The position numbers were made by a program, and so were the translations under genes. A stretch of 64,000 nucleotides of DNA from Mycolicibacterium rutilum. Lineage in GTDB: Bacteria; Actinomycetota; Actinomycetes; Mycobacteriales; Mycobacteriaceae. The notes under the pieces are model-generated. The model did not search any database. It saw only the letters and a list, made by a program, of their open reading frames with translations, and was not told the DNA's origin. The stretch covers positions 5,022,001-5,086,000 of the forward strand of contig NZ_LT629971.1 in the NCBI RefSeq assembly GCF_900108565.1, read 5' to 3'. Within the stretch, counting starts at the first letter, position 1; each line of letters starts with the position of its first letter. Of the stretch, positions 8,290 to 16,510 are shown in pieces.

Positions 8290-9249
8290 GCGGGTGGCAG
8301 GTGGTTGGCCGCCGAGTGCGGTGTGGCCGCGGTGGTGATTGTAGGTGTGCAGCCAGCGGGGGAACTCGGCGCAGCGTTCGGCGTCGCTGCGGTAAAGCCG
8401 TGCGTAGGCCCATTCGTCGGCCAGGGTGCGGTGGAATCTCTCCACCTTTCCGTTTGTCTGGGGGCGGTAGGGGCGTGTTCGGCGGTGCTCGATGTCGCCA
8501 AGAGCGTCCCTGAACGCATGTGATCGGTAACAGGAGCCGTTGTCGGTCAATACTTTCCGTACCGTGAAACCGCACGTGCTGAACCAGGCTTGCGCGCGAA
8601 GCCAGAAGGCTGCGGCAGTCTCTTTGCGTTCGTCTGTTAGCAGCTCGCTGTAGGCCAGCCGCGAGTGCGCGTCGATCGCGGTGTGCAGGAAGTGGTAGCC
8701 GCGTAGCGGGTGGCGGTGCTTGCTGCGCTGTCCTGAAGTCTTGTCGGCCTGGGCGTTGCGATTGCCGACGATGCGTCCCAGCATGCGCCATCCTCCGCCG
8801 GCAGGGATCTTGCCGAGCTTCTTGACGTCCACATGGACGAGGTCTCCGCAGCACGCAGATTCCATCCGGCGGACGACCTGGCCGGTGGCGCGGTCCAGCC
8901 AGCGCAGTTTGGCCAGCTTGTAGCGGGTGAGCACCCGATGCACTGTGGACACATTTAGGCCCAGTAGATAAGCGATCCGGGCCGGACCCCACCGCCGCAG
9001 GACACGGACTTTGATGATCCGGCGCTCGGTACGGGTGGGTGTCTGGTTGGGGCTTCGAAGTGGGCGTGAGCTGCGATCAGCCATGCCGGCTGGACCGAGC
9101 TCGCGATAACGCGAAGCCCAGCGCTGGGCTGTGGTGACCGCGACCTGAAACCGTTCGGCGGCCCGGCGCAGCGACCAACCGTCCTCGACGACGCAACGGG
9201 CCAAGCGCAGACGCCCGGTTTCAGACAATGGGGCATTACGGTGGGACAC
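8260..9249 (-). CDS. IS481-family transposase
   Basis: This DDE transposase (329 residues from the chosen start) moves the surrounding element. Helix-turn-helix segments occupy the first third (WSLRRAAERFQVAVTTAQRW). The catalytic core shows VHVDVKKL (first Asp), DNGSCYRSHAF (second Asp) and RPYRPQTNGKVERFHRTL (Glu), the typical IS481/integrase arrangement. GTG at 9249 is chosen because GGAGG lies seven bases upstream and family members begin SHRNAPLSETGRLRLA; an in-frame ATG at 9297 is less likely. The TAG stop lies in the duplicated CTAG target, so it is supplied by the host DNA. No frameshift is seen, so the element may be active. Confidence 0.93.
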   Translation of the reverse strand: MSHRNAPLSETGRLRLARCVVEDGWSLRRAAERFQVAVTTAQRWASRYRELGPAGMADRSSRPLRSPNQTPTRTERRIIKVRVLRRWGPARIAYLLGLNVSTVHRVLTRYKLAKLRWLDRATGQVVRRMESACCGDLVHVDVKKLGKIPAGGGWRMLGRIVGNRNAQADKTSGQRSKHRHPLRGYHFLHTAIDAHSRLAYSELLTDERKETAAAFWLRAQAWFSTCGFTVRKVLTDNGSCYRSHAFRDALGDIEHRRTRPYRPQTNGKVERFHRTLADEWAYARLYRSDAERCAEFPRWLHTYNHHRGHTALGGQPPATRVPNLSGQYT

Positions 9250-9355
9250 GAAGACCTCCGGAGTGAGTTGTGCGTTCTTCAGCAGCTCGCACTTCACTCG
9301 GAGGTCTTCGTTATGTCACCACGCCACGCCGTACCTAACGTCCGTGGTCAGTACA
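8265..9355 (-). mobile_element. Complete IS481-family insertion sequence
   Basis: The 1091-base element is bounded by imperfect 25-base inverted repeats at 8265-8289 and 9331-9355 and encodes one intact DDE transposase. It is flanked by GCTAGG and GCTAGC (five of six identical), fitting the NCTAGN target preference reported for IS481. Removing it restores a 29-base spacer between the M23 gene and the F420-type oxidoreductase gene. The near-intact target copies and terminal repeats suggest a recent insertion. Confidence 0.92.
9249..9310 (-). promoter_or_regulatory. Hairpin sequestering the transposase ribosome site
   Basis: Bases 9249-9259 pair perfectly with 9300-9310. After a one-base bulge, 9261-9266 pair with 9294-9299, enclosing a 27-base loop. 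In the minus-strand RNA the GGAGG that serves the transposase GTG lies wholly inside the stem. Such a fold would block translation from transcripts entering from outside while sparing RNAs that start inside. The structure is seen; the regulatory effect is inferred from other IS elements. Confidence 0.6.
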
Positions 9356-9361
9356 GCTAGC
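9331..9361 (+). repeat. IS481-element right end: inverted repeat and target duplication
   Basis: Bases 9331-9355 are the right terminal inverted repeat, ending GGTCAGTACA. Bases 9356-9361 (GCTAGC) are the right copy of the target. Confidence 0.85.
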
Positions 9362-9389
9362 CACGCGACCGTGCCCTACCGTCGAAACC

Positions 9390-10352
9390 GTGACCACCGA
9401 CGCGCACCGATCACGAAAGCTTCGCTTCGGCCTGACCACCGCCACACCGCGCACCGGCACGCAGATACGCGATTTCGCGCGAGAGGTCGAAGCCGCCGGA
9501 TTCGACGTGCTGACCTTCGCCGACCACCTGGTGCCGTTGGCCCCGCCGTTCACCAGCGCTGCCGCCGCCGCGACAGCCACCGATCGGTTACATGTCGGAA
9601 CGTTGGTGCTCAACAACGACTTTCGGCATCCGGTCGAGACCGCACGCGAAACCGCCGGGCTGGCTTGGGTTTCCGACGGGCGTTTCGAGCTCGGCATCGG
9701 CGCCGGGCACATGAAGTCGGAGTACGACGCCGCCGGGCTCCGGTTCGACGCCGGCGCCGTGCGCGTCTCGCGGTTGGAGGAATCGGTCGCCGTCATCCGC
9801 ACGCTCCTCGACGGTGAGGCAGTCAACGTCGACGGCGCGCACTACCGCGTGCACGCCGAGGCGGGACAGCTGGTGGCGCCGCCACTCGGTCGGGTCCCGC
9901 TGCTGATCGGCGGCAACGGCGAGCGCGTGCTGCGGCTGGCCGGCCGCGTCGCCGACATCGCGGGATTCGCGGGCATCACCCACAACCACGACGCGACCGA
10001 GGTGCGGTTGTCGCACTTCGGGCCCGACGGACTCGACGACCGGATCGCCGTGGTCGCCGACGCCGCGGGCGAACGGTTCGAGCGCATCGAGCTCAACGCG
10101 CTGATCCAGGCGGTGGTCGCCACGGACCAGCCGCGGCGCGCGGCCGAGCAATTGGCCGCGACGCTCAACGTCTCCCCCGATGCGCTGCTCGACTCCCCGT
10201 TCGTCCTGCTCGGCACCCACGAGCAGATGGCCGAAGAACTCGTGCGCCGACAACAGCGTTTCGGCGTGAGCTACTGGACGGTGTTCGACGAGCTCCCCGG
10301 CAGGGCGTCGACGATGCCCGACCTCGCCGAGATCATCACGCTGCTGGGCTGA
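9390..10352 (+). CDS. F420-dependent LLM-class oxidoreductase
   Basis: This 320-residue luciferase-like TIM-barrel protein belongs to the mycobacterial F420-using subfamily (TIGR03621 type). It begins LRFGLTTATPRTGTQIRDFAREVEAAGFD, followed by FADHLVP and LVLNNDFRHPVETARETA, characteristic of the group. RFELGIGAGHMKSEYDAAG contributes to the cofactor pocket. It is the positional counterpart of Rv2893. GTG at 9390 is the only sensible start after the insertion element. The last 17 bases overlap the convergent hydrolase gene. The substrate is unknown. Confidence 0.85.
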   Translation: MTTDAHRSRKLRFGLTTATPRTGTQIRDFAREVEAAGFDVLTFADHLVPLAPPFTSAAAAATATDRLHVGTLVLNNDFRHPVETARETAGLAWVSDGRFELGIGAGHMKSEYDAAGLRFDAGAVRVSRLEESVAVIRTLLDGEAVNVDGAHYRVHAEAGQLVAPPLGRVPLLIGGNGERVLRLAGRVADIAGFAGITHNHDATEVRLSHFGPDGLDDRIAVVADAAGERFERIELNALIQAVVATDQPRRAAEQLAATLNVSPDALLDSPFVLLGTHEQMAEELVRRQQRFGVSYWTVFDELPGRASTMPDLAEIITLLG

Positions 10353-11208
10353 GCGTCTCGAGGAATCCGAGCATGGCGGCCAGAACCACGTCCGGCTGAT
10401 CCCGCTGCACCCAATGTGCTGCTCCGGCAATGACTTCGAGACGCGCGTCGGGCATCAGGTCGGCTGCTGCGCGCGCCGCCGACACCGGCACGCTGGTGTC
10501 GCGGCCGCCGTGGATCAGCAGCGCCGGCCGCGGAAACGACGGCAACCGGTCGCGGTAGTCGGTGCGCAGGCCGGCGAACCCGACCTGGTCACGCTGCCAC
10601 TGCCCGTAGGCCTCGAACGCGTGCTCGGCCCGCGCGGCGGCGAGGATCTCGTCGAGGAGTTCGGGTGTGCGCGCGGCAGGGTCTCGGATCAGCGCCGGCA
10701 TGAGCGGGGCCATGAGGGTTCGGCTTCGGCCGGACCACCGGGTGACCGCGCCGAGCAGACCACTGCGCAGCGTCAGCCACGTCGCGGCTTGGCGCATGCC
10801 CGACAGCGGCCCGTCCGACAACCGTCCCATGAGGCCGTAGCTCGCCAACAGCATTGCGCCCGTGACGTTTTGCGGTCGTTCCAGTACGTGCCCGATCGTC
10901 ATGCCGCCGCCGAGCGACAGCCCGCCGATCGCGTAGGACGTCACGCCCACGGCGTCGACGAACTCGCCAACGTAGGCGACCAGGCGGTCCTGGGTCGACG
11001 GCCATGGAGCCGGCGGGGTGTGCCCGTAGCCGGGGTGGTCGGGGGCGAGCACGCGGTAGCCGGCCGCCGCGAGCCGCGGCCCGAGGTCACCCCAGGACAG
11101 CGACGCACTGTCCACCCCGGCGCCGTGCAGCAGCACCACCGGCGCGCCCTCGCCCCACTCGAGGTAACTGACGTTCCCCCACGGCAGCCGGACCGTCGAC
11201 CGCTGCAC
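10336..11208 (-). CDS. Alpha/beta-fold hydrolase
   Basis: The 290-residue protein is an alpha/beta hydrolase. The oxyanion HG motif is VVLLHGAGVDS, the nucleophile elbow is GGLSLGGGM, a likely acid lies in GGRDTSVPVS, and the catalytic His in AAHWVQRDQP near the C-terminus. GTG at 11208 has AGGAGGAG a few bases upstream and is preferred over an in-frame start at 11259 that would lie in a hairpin. It overlaps the convergent LLM gene by 17 bases. The substrate is not predictable. Confidence 0.85.
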   Translation of the reverse strand: MQRSTVRLPWGNVSYLEWGEGAPVVLLHGAGVDSASLSWGDLGPRLAAAGYRVLAPDHPGYGHTPPAPWPSTQDRLVAYVGEFVDAVGVTSYAIGGLSLGGGMTIGHVLERPQNVTGAMLLASYGLMGRLSDGPLSGMRQAATWLTLRSGLLGAVTRWSGRSRTLMAPLMPALIRDPAARTPELLDEILAAARAEHAFEAYGQWQRDQVGFAGLRTDYRDRLPSFPRPALLIHGGRDTSVPVSAARAAADLMPDARLEVIAGAAHWVQRDQPDVVLAAMLGFLETLSPAA

Positions 11209-11224
11209 GACTCCTCCTCTCGCA

Positions 11225-11277
11225 GCGATTTCGGTGTCGGCAGTTGCGCTGAACGCCACTAACTACACCGAAACCGC
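11225..11277 (-). terminator. Inverted repeat after xerC
   Basis: GCGATTTCGGTGT at 11225-11237 is complementary to 11265-11277 at 12 of 13 positions. It begins five bases after the xerC stop and precedes the hydrolase start, consistent with a terminator. No U-tract is present. Confidence 0.5.
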
Positions 11278-11282
11278 CAAGG

Positions 11283-12182
11283 TTAGGCGCGGGGGTGGGC
11301 CTGGTCGTGGACCGCCCGCAGCCGCGCGACCGTCACGTGCGTATACAGCTGGGTCGTCGCGAGCGTCGAGTGCCCGAGCAGTTCCTGCACCACGCGCAGG
11401 TCGGCCCCGCCCTCGAGCAGATGTGTCGCGGCGCTGTGCCGCAACCCGTGCGGCCCGATGTCGGGCGCGCCGTCGACCGCCGCGATCGTCTGGTGCACGA
11501 CCGTGCGCGCCTGCCGGGGATCGAGCCGACGGCCGCGGGCGCCCAACAGCAGCGCGGGCCCGGAGTCGGCGGTGACCAGCGCGGGTCTGCCGACGTCGAG
11601 CCACGACGACAGCACCGCCTGCGCCGGCTCGCCGAACGGCACGGTGCGCTGCTTGTTGCCCTTGCCCAGCACCCGCAGCAGCCGCCGCGGCATGTCCACG
11701 TCGTCGATGTCGAGCCCGCACAGCTCGCTGACCCGGATCCCGGTGGCGTACAACAGTTCCACGATCAGCTGGTCGCGCAGCGCCAGCGGATCGCCCTGTT
11801 GCGCACCGGATTTCGCGGCGGCCATGGCGTCGAGCGCCTGGTCTTGCCGCAGCACCGCGGGCAGGGTGCGACGCGCCTTGGGCACCTGCAGCCGCAACGC
11901 CGGATCGGCCGCGATCAGCCCGCGCCGCGCGGCCCACGCGGTGAACGTCTTGACCGCCGAGGTGCGTCGCGCCAGCGTCGTGCGGGCCGCACCGGCAGCG
12001 GCCTGCGCGGCCAGCCACCCCCGCAGTGTCGGAAGGGTCAGACCGGCCAGGCCGGAGGCGCCGCGTTCATCGATGAACTCGAACAACGCCCGCAGATCGC
12101 CGAGGTAGGCGCGCCGCGTGTGGTCCGACCGGCCGCGTTCCAGCGCGAGGTACTCGTCGAACTCGTCGAGGACGGCATCCAC
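11283..12182 (-). CDS. xerC: Tyrosine recombinase XerC
   Basis: XerC with XerD resolves chromosome dimers at dif. The 299-residue protein has the SAM-like N-terminal core-binding domain (HTRRAYLGDLRALFEF) and the C-terminal catalytic domain. Catalytic residues are visible: Arg in LLYATGIRVSELCG, HGLRHSAATHLL (HxxR), and LGHSTLATTQLYTHV (His and Tyr nucleophile). Position next to viuB-like and dprA genes is as in M. tuberculosis Rv2894c. It is a housekeeping XerC, not an integron or phage integrase, given its full conservation and synteny. Confidence 0.95.
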   Translation of the reverse strand: MDAVLDEFDEYLALERGRSDHTRRAYLGDLRALFEFIDERGASGLAGLTLPTLRGWLAAQAAAGAARTTLARRTSAVKTFTAWAARRGLIAADPALRLQVPKARRTLPAVLRQDQALDAMAAAKSGAQQGDPLALRDQLIVELLYATGIRVSELCGLDIDDVDMPRRLLRVLGKGNKQRTVPFGEPAQAVLSSWLDVGRPALVTADSGPALLLGARGRRLDPRQARTVVHQTIAAVDGAPDIGPHGLRHSAATHLLEGGADLRVVQELLGHSTLATTQLYTHVTVARLRAVHDQAHPRA

Positions 12183-12214
12183 GACACCACCGTGGCAGAC
12201 GCCGGTCGCGACGT

Positions 12215-13375
12215 TCAGGTGACGCGCCGCAATGTGTCCGGAGTGAGATCAGCCAGTGTCGGATAGCCGTCGACGGCCATCGTGAGATCGGCCTCGGCGA
12301 GCAACGAACGCAGCACGTGCACCACGCCCTCGACGCCACCGAGCGCCAGCCCGTACGCGTACGGCCGCCCGATACCGACCCCGGTAGCGCCGAGTGCGAG
12401 CGCCTTGACGATGTCGGCGCCGCTCCGGATCCCCGAGTCGAACAGCACCGGCAGACCGTCGGCCGCTTCCACCACGCCGGGCAGGCAGTCGATGGCGGCC
12501 AGCCCGCCATTGGCTTGCCGCCCACCGTGGTTCGAGCAGTAGATCGCGTCGACGCCGCCGTCCTTGGCGCGTCGGGCGTCGTCGGGATGGCAGATCCCCT
12601 TGACGATCAGCGGAAGGTCGGTGAGCGACCGCAGCCACGGCAGGTCGTCCCACGTCAACGGGTTGCCGAACAGTCCGACCCAGTGCAGGACGGTGGCCTG
12701 CGGGTTCTCCTCGGGCGGCTGCGCCAGGCCCGCGCGGAACACCGGGTCGCTGGTGTAGTTGGCCAGGCACTTGCCGCGCAGTTGCGGGAAGTTCGACGTC
12801 GACAGGTCGCGGGGCCGCCATCCCGGCACCCAGGTGTCGAGGGTGACGACGATGCCTTTGTATCCGGCTGCTTCGGCGCGGTGCACCAGGCTCGCGGCCA
12901 GCTCCCGGTCGGTCGGCGTGTAAAGCTGGAAAAAGCCTGGCGTGTCACCGAATTCGGCGGCCACGTCCTCCAGCGGATCCTCGGTCAGCGTCGAGACCAT
13001 CATCGGCACGCCGGTGCGGGCGGCGGCCTTCGCCGTTTTGATGTCGCCGTGCCCGTCCTGCGCGCAGATGCCGATGACGCCGACCGGAGCCATGAACACC
13101 GGCGACGGCAACGTCAGGCCGAACAGGTCGACCGACAGATCGCGTTCGCGGGTGGCGCGGAACATCCGCGGCATCAGGCCCCAGTTGTCGAACGCGGTGC
13201 GGTTGAGCCGTTGGGTGCGTTCGTCACCGGCGCCGCCCGCGACGTAGGAGTACACCGACGGCGGCATCGCCGACTCGGCCTTGGCCTCCCACTCCGCGAA
13301 CGTCATCGGCAGCGTCGGCACGATGCCCGAAAGGCCCTGCAGATAGATCTCGAACTGGTAGTTCCCGAACGTCAT
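12215..13375 (-). CDS. FMN-dependent lactate 2-monooxygenase-like alpha-hydroxy-acid oxidase
   Basis: The 386-residue flavoprotein resembles mycobacterial lactate 2-monooxygenase, which converts L-lactate to acetate and CO2. Segments shared with that enzyme, as I recall it, include YSYVAGGAGDERTQRLN, APVGVIGICAQDGHGD, VTLDTWVPGWRPRDL, IVKGICHPDDARRA and the active-site IYCSNHGGRQANGG (catalytic His and substrate Arg). FDSGIRSGAD and GIGRPYAYG bind the FMN phosphate. It lies between xerC and the viuB-like gene, which are adjacent in M. tuberculosis, so it is an interposed gene. It may be a plain lactate or glycolate oxidase; the long substrate loop favours the monooxygenase group. Confidence 0.85.
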   Translation of the reverse strand: MTFGNYQFEIYLQGLSGIVPTLPMTFAEWEAKAESAMPPSVYSYVAGGAGDERTQRLNRTAFDNWGLMPRMFRATRERDLSVDLFGLTLPSPVFMAPVGVIGICAQDGHGDIKTAKAAARTGVPMMVSTLTEDPLEDVAAEFGDTPGFFQLYTPTDRELAASLVHRAEAAGYKGIVVTLDTWVPGWRPRDLSTSNFPQLRGKCLANYTSDPVFRAGLAQPPEENPQATVLHWVGLFGNPLTWDDLPWLRSLTDLPLIVKGICHPDDARRAKDGGVDAIYCSNHGGRQANGGLAAIDCLPGVVEAADGLPVLFDSGIRSGADIVKALALGATGVGIGRPYAYGLALGGVEGVVHVLRSLLAEADLTMAVDGYPTLADLTPDTLRRVT

Positions 13376-13391
13376 GCCGCCAGCTTGCCAG

Positions 13392-14246
13392 TCAGCCGCC
13401 CTGACCGGACTCCGCTTTGGCCAGTTCGGCCTTCCACTGGCGGAAGGTCTCCTCGGTGCGCCCGCGCCGCCAGTACCCCGAGATCGACGACGCCCACTTG
13501 GCCTCGACGCCGCGTTCCTTGCGGATGTAGGGCCGCAAGTTCTGCATGACGGTCTGCGCCTCGCCGTGGATGAACACCTGCACCTGGCCGGGCAGCCACG
13601 GGGTTTCCTTGACCGCGGCGATGAGCGGTGCGTGGTCGCCGGCCTGGTCCTCGGGCACCAGGTCGGCGCGTCCGCCGCGATAGATCCAGCGCACCTCGAC
13701 GCCGTCGGGTTTCTTCAGCGGGATCTCGTCGTCGGGTCCGGCGACCTCGATGAAGACCCGCCCGATCGCGTTGTCCGGCAACGCTTCCAGCGCAACGCTG
13801 ATCGCCGGGATCGCGGCTTCGTCGCCGGCCATCAGGTGCCAGTCGGCGGCCGGGTCGGGCGCATAGGCGCCGCTGGGGCCCATCAAGTAGGCGGGCTGGC
13901 CGGGTTGGGCCTTGGCTGCCCACGGTCCGGCGACGCCGTGTTCACCGTGCGTGACGAAGTCGATGCTCAGTTCGCGGCGCTGCGGGTCGACGTTGCGCAC
14001 GGTGTAGGTACGCACGGTGGGGCGCTGCTCGGGCGGCAGCTCCGAGAAGCTGTCGAGCGTCAGCGGCTGCGGCAGGCCGGCGACGTCGATGTCGGGGTTG
14101 ACGATGACCAGCTTGACGTAGGCGTCGGTGAAGTCGTTCGGGGTGAAGGTGTCGAAACCGGACCCGCCCAGCACGAGCCGGATGAGATGCGGTGTCAACT
14201 CTTCGGTGCGCACCACCTCGAAGGTGTGTATCGGACGCCCTGCCAC
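13392..14246 (-). CDS. viuB: Siderophore-interacting flavoprotein (ViuB-like ferric-siderophore reductase)
   Basis: The 284-residue protein belongs to the siderophore-interacting protein family: an N-terminal FAD-binding barrel (RTYTVRNVDPQRRELSIDFVTHG) and a C-terminal NAD(P)H-like domain. PSGAYAPDPAADWHLMAGDEAAIPAI is a family hallmark, and the end (WASSISGYWRRGRTEE) also matches. Such proteins release iron from imported siderophores by reduction. GTG at 14246 has GGAGG five bases upstream; an in-frame TTG at 14258 overlaps that site. The position is that of Rv2895c. A possible -10 (TATAGT) lies upstream, but no iron box was found, so iron control is not shown. Confidence 0.85.
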   Translation of the reverse strand: MAGRPIHTFEVVRTEELTPHLIRLVLGGSGFDTFTPNDFTDAYVKLVIVNPDIDVAGLPQPLTLDSFSELPPEQRPTVRTYTVRNVDPQRRELSIDFVTHGEHGVAGPWAAKAQPGQPAYLMGPSGAYAPDPAADWHLMAGDEAAIPAISVALEALPDNAIGRVFIEVAGPDDEIPLKKPDGVEVRWIYRGGRADLVPEDQAGDHAPLIAAVKETPWLPGQVQVFIHGEAQTVMQNLRPYIRKERGVEAKWASSISGYWRRGRTEETFRQWKAELAKAESGQGG

Positions 14247-14326
14247 GTGTTCCTCCAAATCACGCCGACGTCTCCATACCGGTCGGCATCTTTCGACTAT
14301 ACGAGCGCACTGCGGCCCGCTGGCCC

Positions 14327-15376
14327 CTACCTTGCGAGGGCCGAAGCCGCCAGTTTCGGCTGCCAGTCGGTCGTCACCAGCGCCCCGAAGTTGTCCTCGC
14401 GGTTGTCCTGGTTGGCGGTGTCGGAGTCGCGGATGCTGAAGATGAACGCCGGACCGCTGTACGGGGTCTGCGCCGCACGCCGCAGTCCGTCGAGGATCTG
14501 TTTGGCCTGCTCCTGCTGGCTGACCCCTTCGGCGGTCGGGGCGCTGGTCGGCGCGCCCATCTCGGTCATCCAGATCTTCTTGTCGCCGTCACCGTTGGCG
14601 ACCATGAGCTGACGTACCCGTTCGACGTCGGACCAGCCGTTGAGGGTGTCGGCCTCCAGTCCGTGCGGAAACACGTACGGATGCATCGCCATGGCGTCGA
14701 AGAACCCCTTCGCGCCGCGGTCATACATCTCGGCGACGAAGGTCGGCGGTGCGTCGGGCGCGAACGCCGGGCTCAGGCCGCCGGCGATCACGGTGCTGCC
14801 GGGTTGGACGGCTTTCACGGCCGGATACGCGGCCTTGAGCAGTTCGGTGTAGCCGGCGGCGCGGTCGCCGAGATAGCCCCAGAACAGGGGCAGGTTCGGT
14901 TCGTTCCAGATCTCCCAGTTCGCGACGCGGTCGCCGTAGCGCTGCACGACGGTCGTGACGAAGCTGGCGAACACCGCGGGATCGGTTGGCGGGCCGGTGA
15001 AGTAGACGCCGGGCGCGCGCGCCCAGTCGGGGCTGTAGCCGATCAACCCGAGAACGCGGATGCCGCGGGCGAGCGCGCCGTTGATCCAGTGGTCGACGTA
15101 GCCCCAGTTGTAGGCGCCGGGCATCGGTTCGACGCGGCTCCAGTCGATGAACACCCGCAGCCACGACGCCCCGGTGCGCGCCGCTGCGTCGAGTTCACCG
15201 TCGGCCTCGGCGCGGCTCATCCAGGTCATCGGCGCCCCGACGCTGAACCCGTAGCCGTCGGCCGGCGCGACGACGGCCTCCGCGCGGGCGGTGACCGTCT
15301 CGGCGGACAGCATCGCGGCGATCAGCCACCCGGCGGCCGCGACACGGGCCATCACGCTGTTCAGCCGCTTGTTCAT
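14327..15376 (-). CDS. Secreted glycoside hydrolase-like (beta/alpha)8 protein
   Basis: The 349-residue protein has a signal peptide (roughly residues 1-33, ending TARAEA) followed by a TIM-barrel glycosidase domain of the GH-A clan (GH5/GH39-like). WLRVFIDWSRVEPMPGAYNW, WEIWNEPN (probable acid/base Glu near residue 158) and IWMTEMGAP (probable nucleophile Glu near residue 268) fit that clan. It probably acts outside the cell on a beta-linked glycan. It separates the viuB-like gene from dprA, which are neighbours in M. tuberculosis. The exact substrate family is not assignable by eye. Confidence 0.8.
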   Translation of the reverse strand: MNKRLNSVMARVAAAGWLIAAMLSAETVTARAEAVVAPADGYGFSVGAPMTWMSRAEADGELDAAARTGASWLRVFIDWSRVEPMPGAYNWGYVDHWINGALARGIRVLGLIGYSPDWARAPGVYFTGPPTDPAVFASFVTTVVQRYGDRVANWEIWNEPNLPLFWGYLGDRAAGYTELLKAAYPAVKAVQPGSTVIAGGLSPAFAPDAPPTFVAEMYDRGAKGFFDAMAMHPYVFPHGLEADTLNGWSDVERVRQLMVANGDGDKKIWMTEMGAPTSAPTAEGVSQQEQAKQILDGLRRAAQTPYSGPAFIFSIRDSDTANQDNREDNFGALVTTDWQPKLAASALAR

Positions 15377-15385
15377 GGCGACAAC

Positions 15386-16510
15386 TTACCGGAGCGCGAG
15401 TTTCCACCGGCCGTCTCGGCTGGTCACGAGCCCCTGCAGTTCGAGGTTCGCCAGCGGCCCCAGCACGTGGCGGGCCGGCAATCCGGACGCGACGGCGATC
15501 TCGTCGGGGGTGCGGGCCCCGCGCCGCGGCAGCGCGTCGTACACGCGTTTCTCGGCCTCGCTCAACTCATCCAGCGGCGAGGCCGGATGTTGTTCTTCGG
15601 ATGCCAGTTCGCCGATGCGCCCGACACATTCGACGACCTCATCGGCGCGCGTCACGATCCTGGCGCCGTCACGCAGAAGCACGTGGCAGCCGACCGAGGC
15701 CGCCGACGTGACGGGGCCCGGCACCGCGCAGACCGGCCGGCCCAGCGCGCGGGCCCACGCCGCGGTGTTGGCGGCGCCGCTGCGCGCCCCGGCCTCGACG
15801 ACCACCGTCGCCCCCGCCAACGCGGCCACCAGCCGGTTGCGGGTCAGGAAGCGGTGCCGCGCTGGCCGGGTGCCCGGCGGATACTCGCTGATGACCAGGC
15901 CGCTCTCGGCGATGCGTCGCAGCAGTGCGGTGTGCCCCGCGGGATAGGGGACGTCGACGCCGCCGGCGAGCACCGCGACCGTCGTCCCCTCGGCGGCCAG
16001 CGCCGCTCGATGCGCGGCGCCGTCGATGCCGTACGCACCGCCCGAGACGACCGCCACCTCACGTTCTACCAGCCCGGTCGCCAGATCGGCGGTGACGAAC
16101 TCCCCATATGCGGTCGCGGCTCGGGTTCCGACGAGCGCGGCCGCGCGGTAGGCGATTTCGTCGAGCGCTGCGGGACCGACGGCCCACAGCACCATCGGCG
16201 CATGAGCCTGCGACCGCAGCCGTTCGGGCACACCGCCGAAACCGGTGAACGCCAGCAGCGGCCACTCGTCGTCGTGCGCGGTGATCAGCCGCCCACCCAA
16301 CCGATCGAGAACTTCGAGATCGCGGGCGGCACAGTCGAGTTGACGACGCGCCTCGGCACTGCGGTTGATGTCCTCCCCCGCCTGGCCCCGTCGCACCCGG
16401 TCGGCGGCCTCGACCGGGCCCACCTGTGCCACCAGTTCGGTCAGCGCCGGACACGGCGGTTCGACCACCCGCGCCAGGTAGGCCCACGCCACGGCCAGAT
16501 CGTCGGTCAT
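15386..16510 (-). CDS. dprA: DNA-processing protein DprA
   Basis: DprA binds incoming single-stranded DNA and loads RecA during transformation. The 374-residue protein contains the Rossmann-like core: AALVGTRAATAYGE, VVSGGAYGIDGAAHRAALAA, YPAGHTALLRRIAESGLVISEYPPG, and FLTRNRLVAALAGATVVVEAGARSGA. A C-terminal winged-helix-like segment is present (KRVYDALPRRGARTPDEIA). ATG 16510 overlaps the TGA of the yifB gene; the reading frame is open further upstream only as a shadow of yifB. Mycobacteria are not known to be naturally transformable, so the in vivo role is uncertain. Confidence 0.93.
   Translation of the reverse strand: MTDDLAVAWAYLARVVEPPCPALTELVAQVGPVEAADRVRRGQAGEDINRSAEARRQLDCAARDLEVLDRLGGRLITAHDDEWPLLAFTGFGGVPERLRSQAHAPMVLWAVGPAALDEIAYRAAALVGTRAATAYGEFVTADLATGLVEREVAVVSGGAYGIDGAAHRAALAAEGTTVAVLAGGVDVPYPAGHTALLRRIAESGLVISEYPPGTRPARHRFLTRNRLVAALAGATVVVEAGARSGAANTAAWARALGRPVCAVPGPVTSAASVGCHVLLRDGARIVTRADEVVECVGRIGELASEEQHPASPLDELSEAEKRVYDALPRRGARTPDEIAVASGLPARHVLGPLANLELQGLVTSRDGRWKLALR

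Noticed and set aside
11283..12182. Phage or island integrase
   Set aside because: The tyrosine recombinase is a full-length XerC in its usual backbone position, with no phage or attachment features nearby.
14247..14326. IdeR box upstream of the viuB-like gene
   Set aside because: No TTAGGT-type half-sites are present in the spacer; only a -10-like TATAGT was seen.
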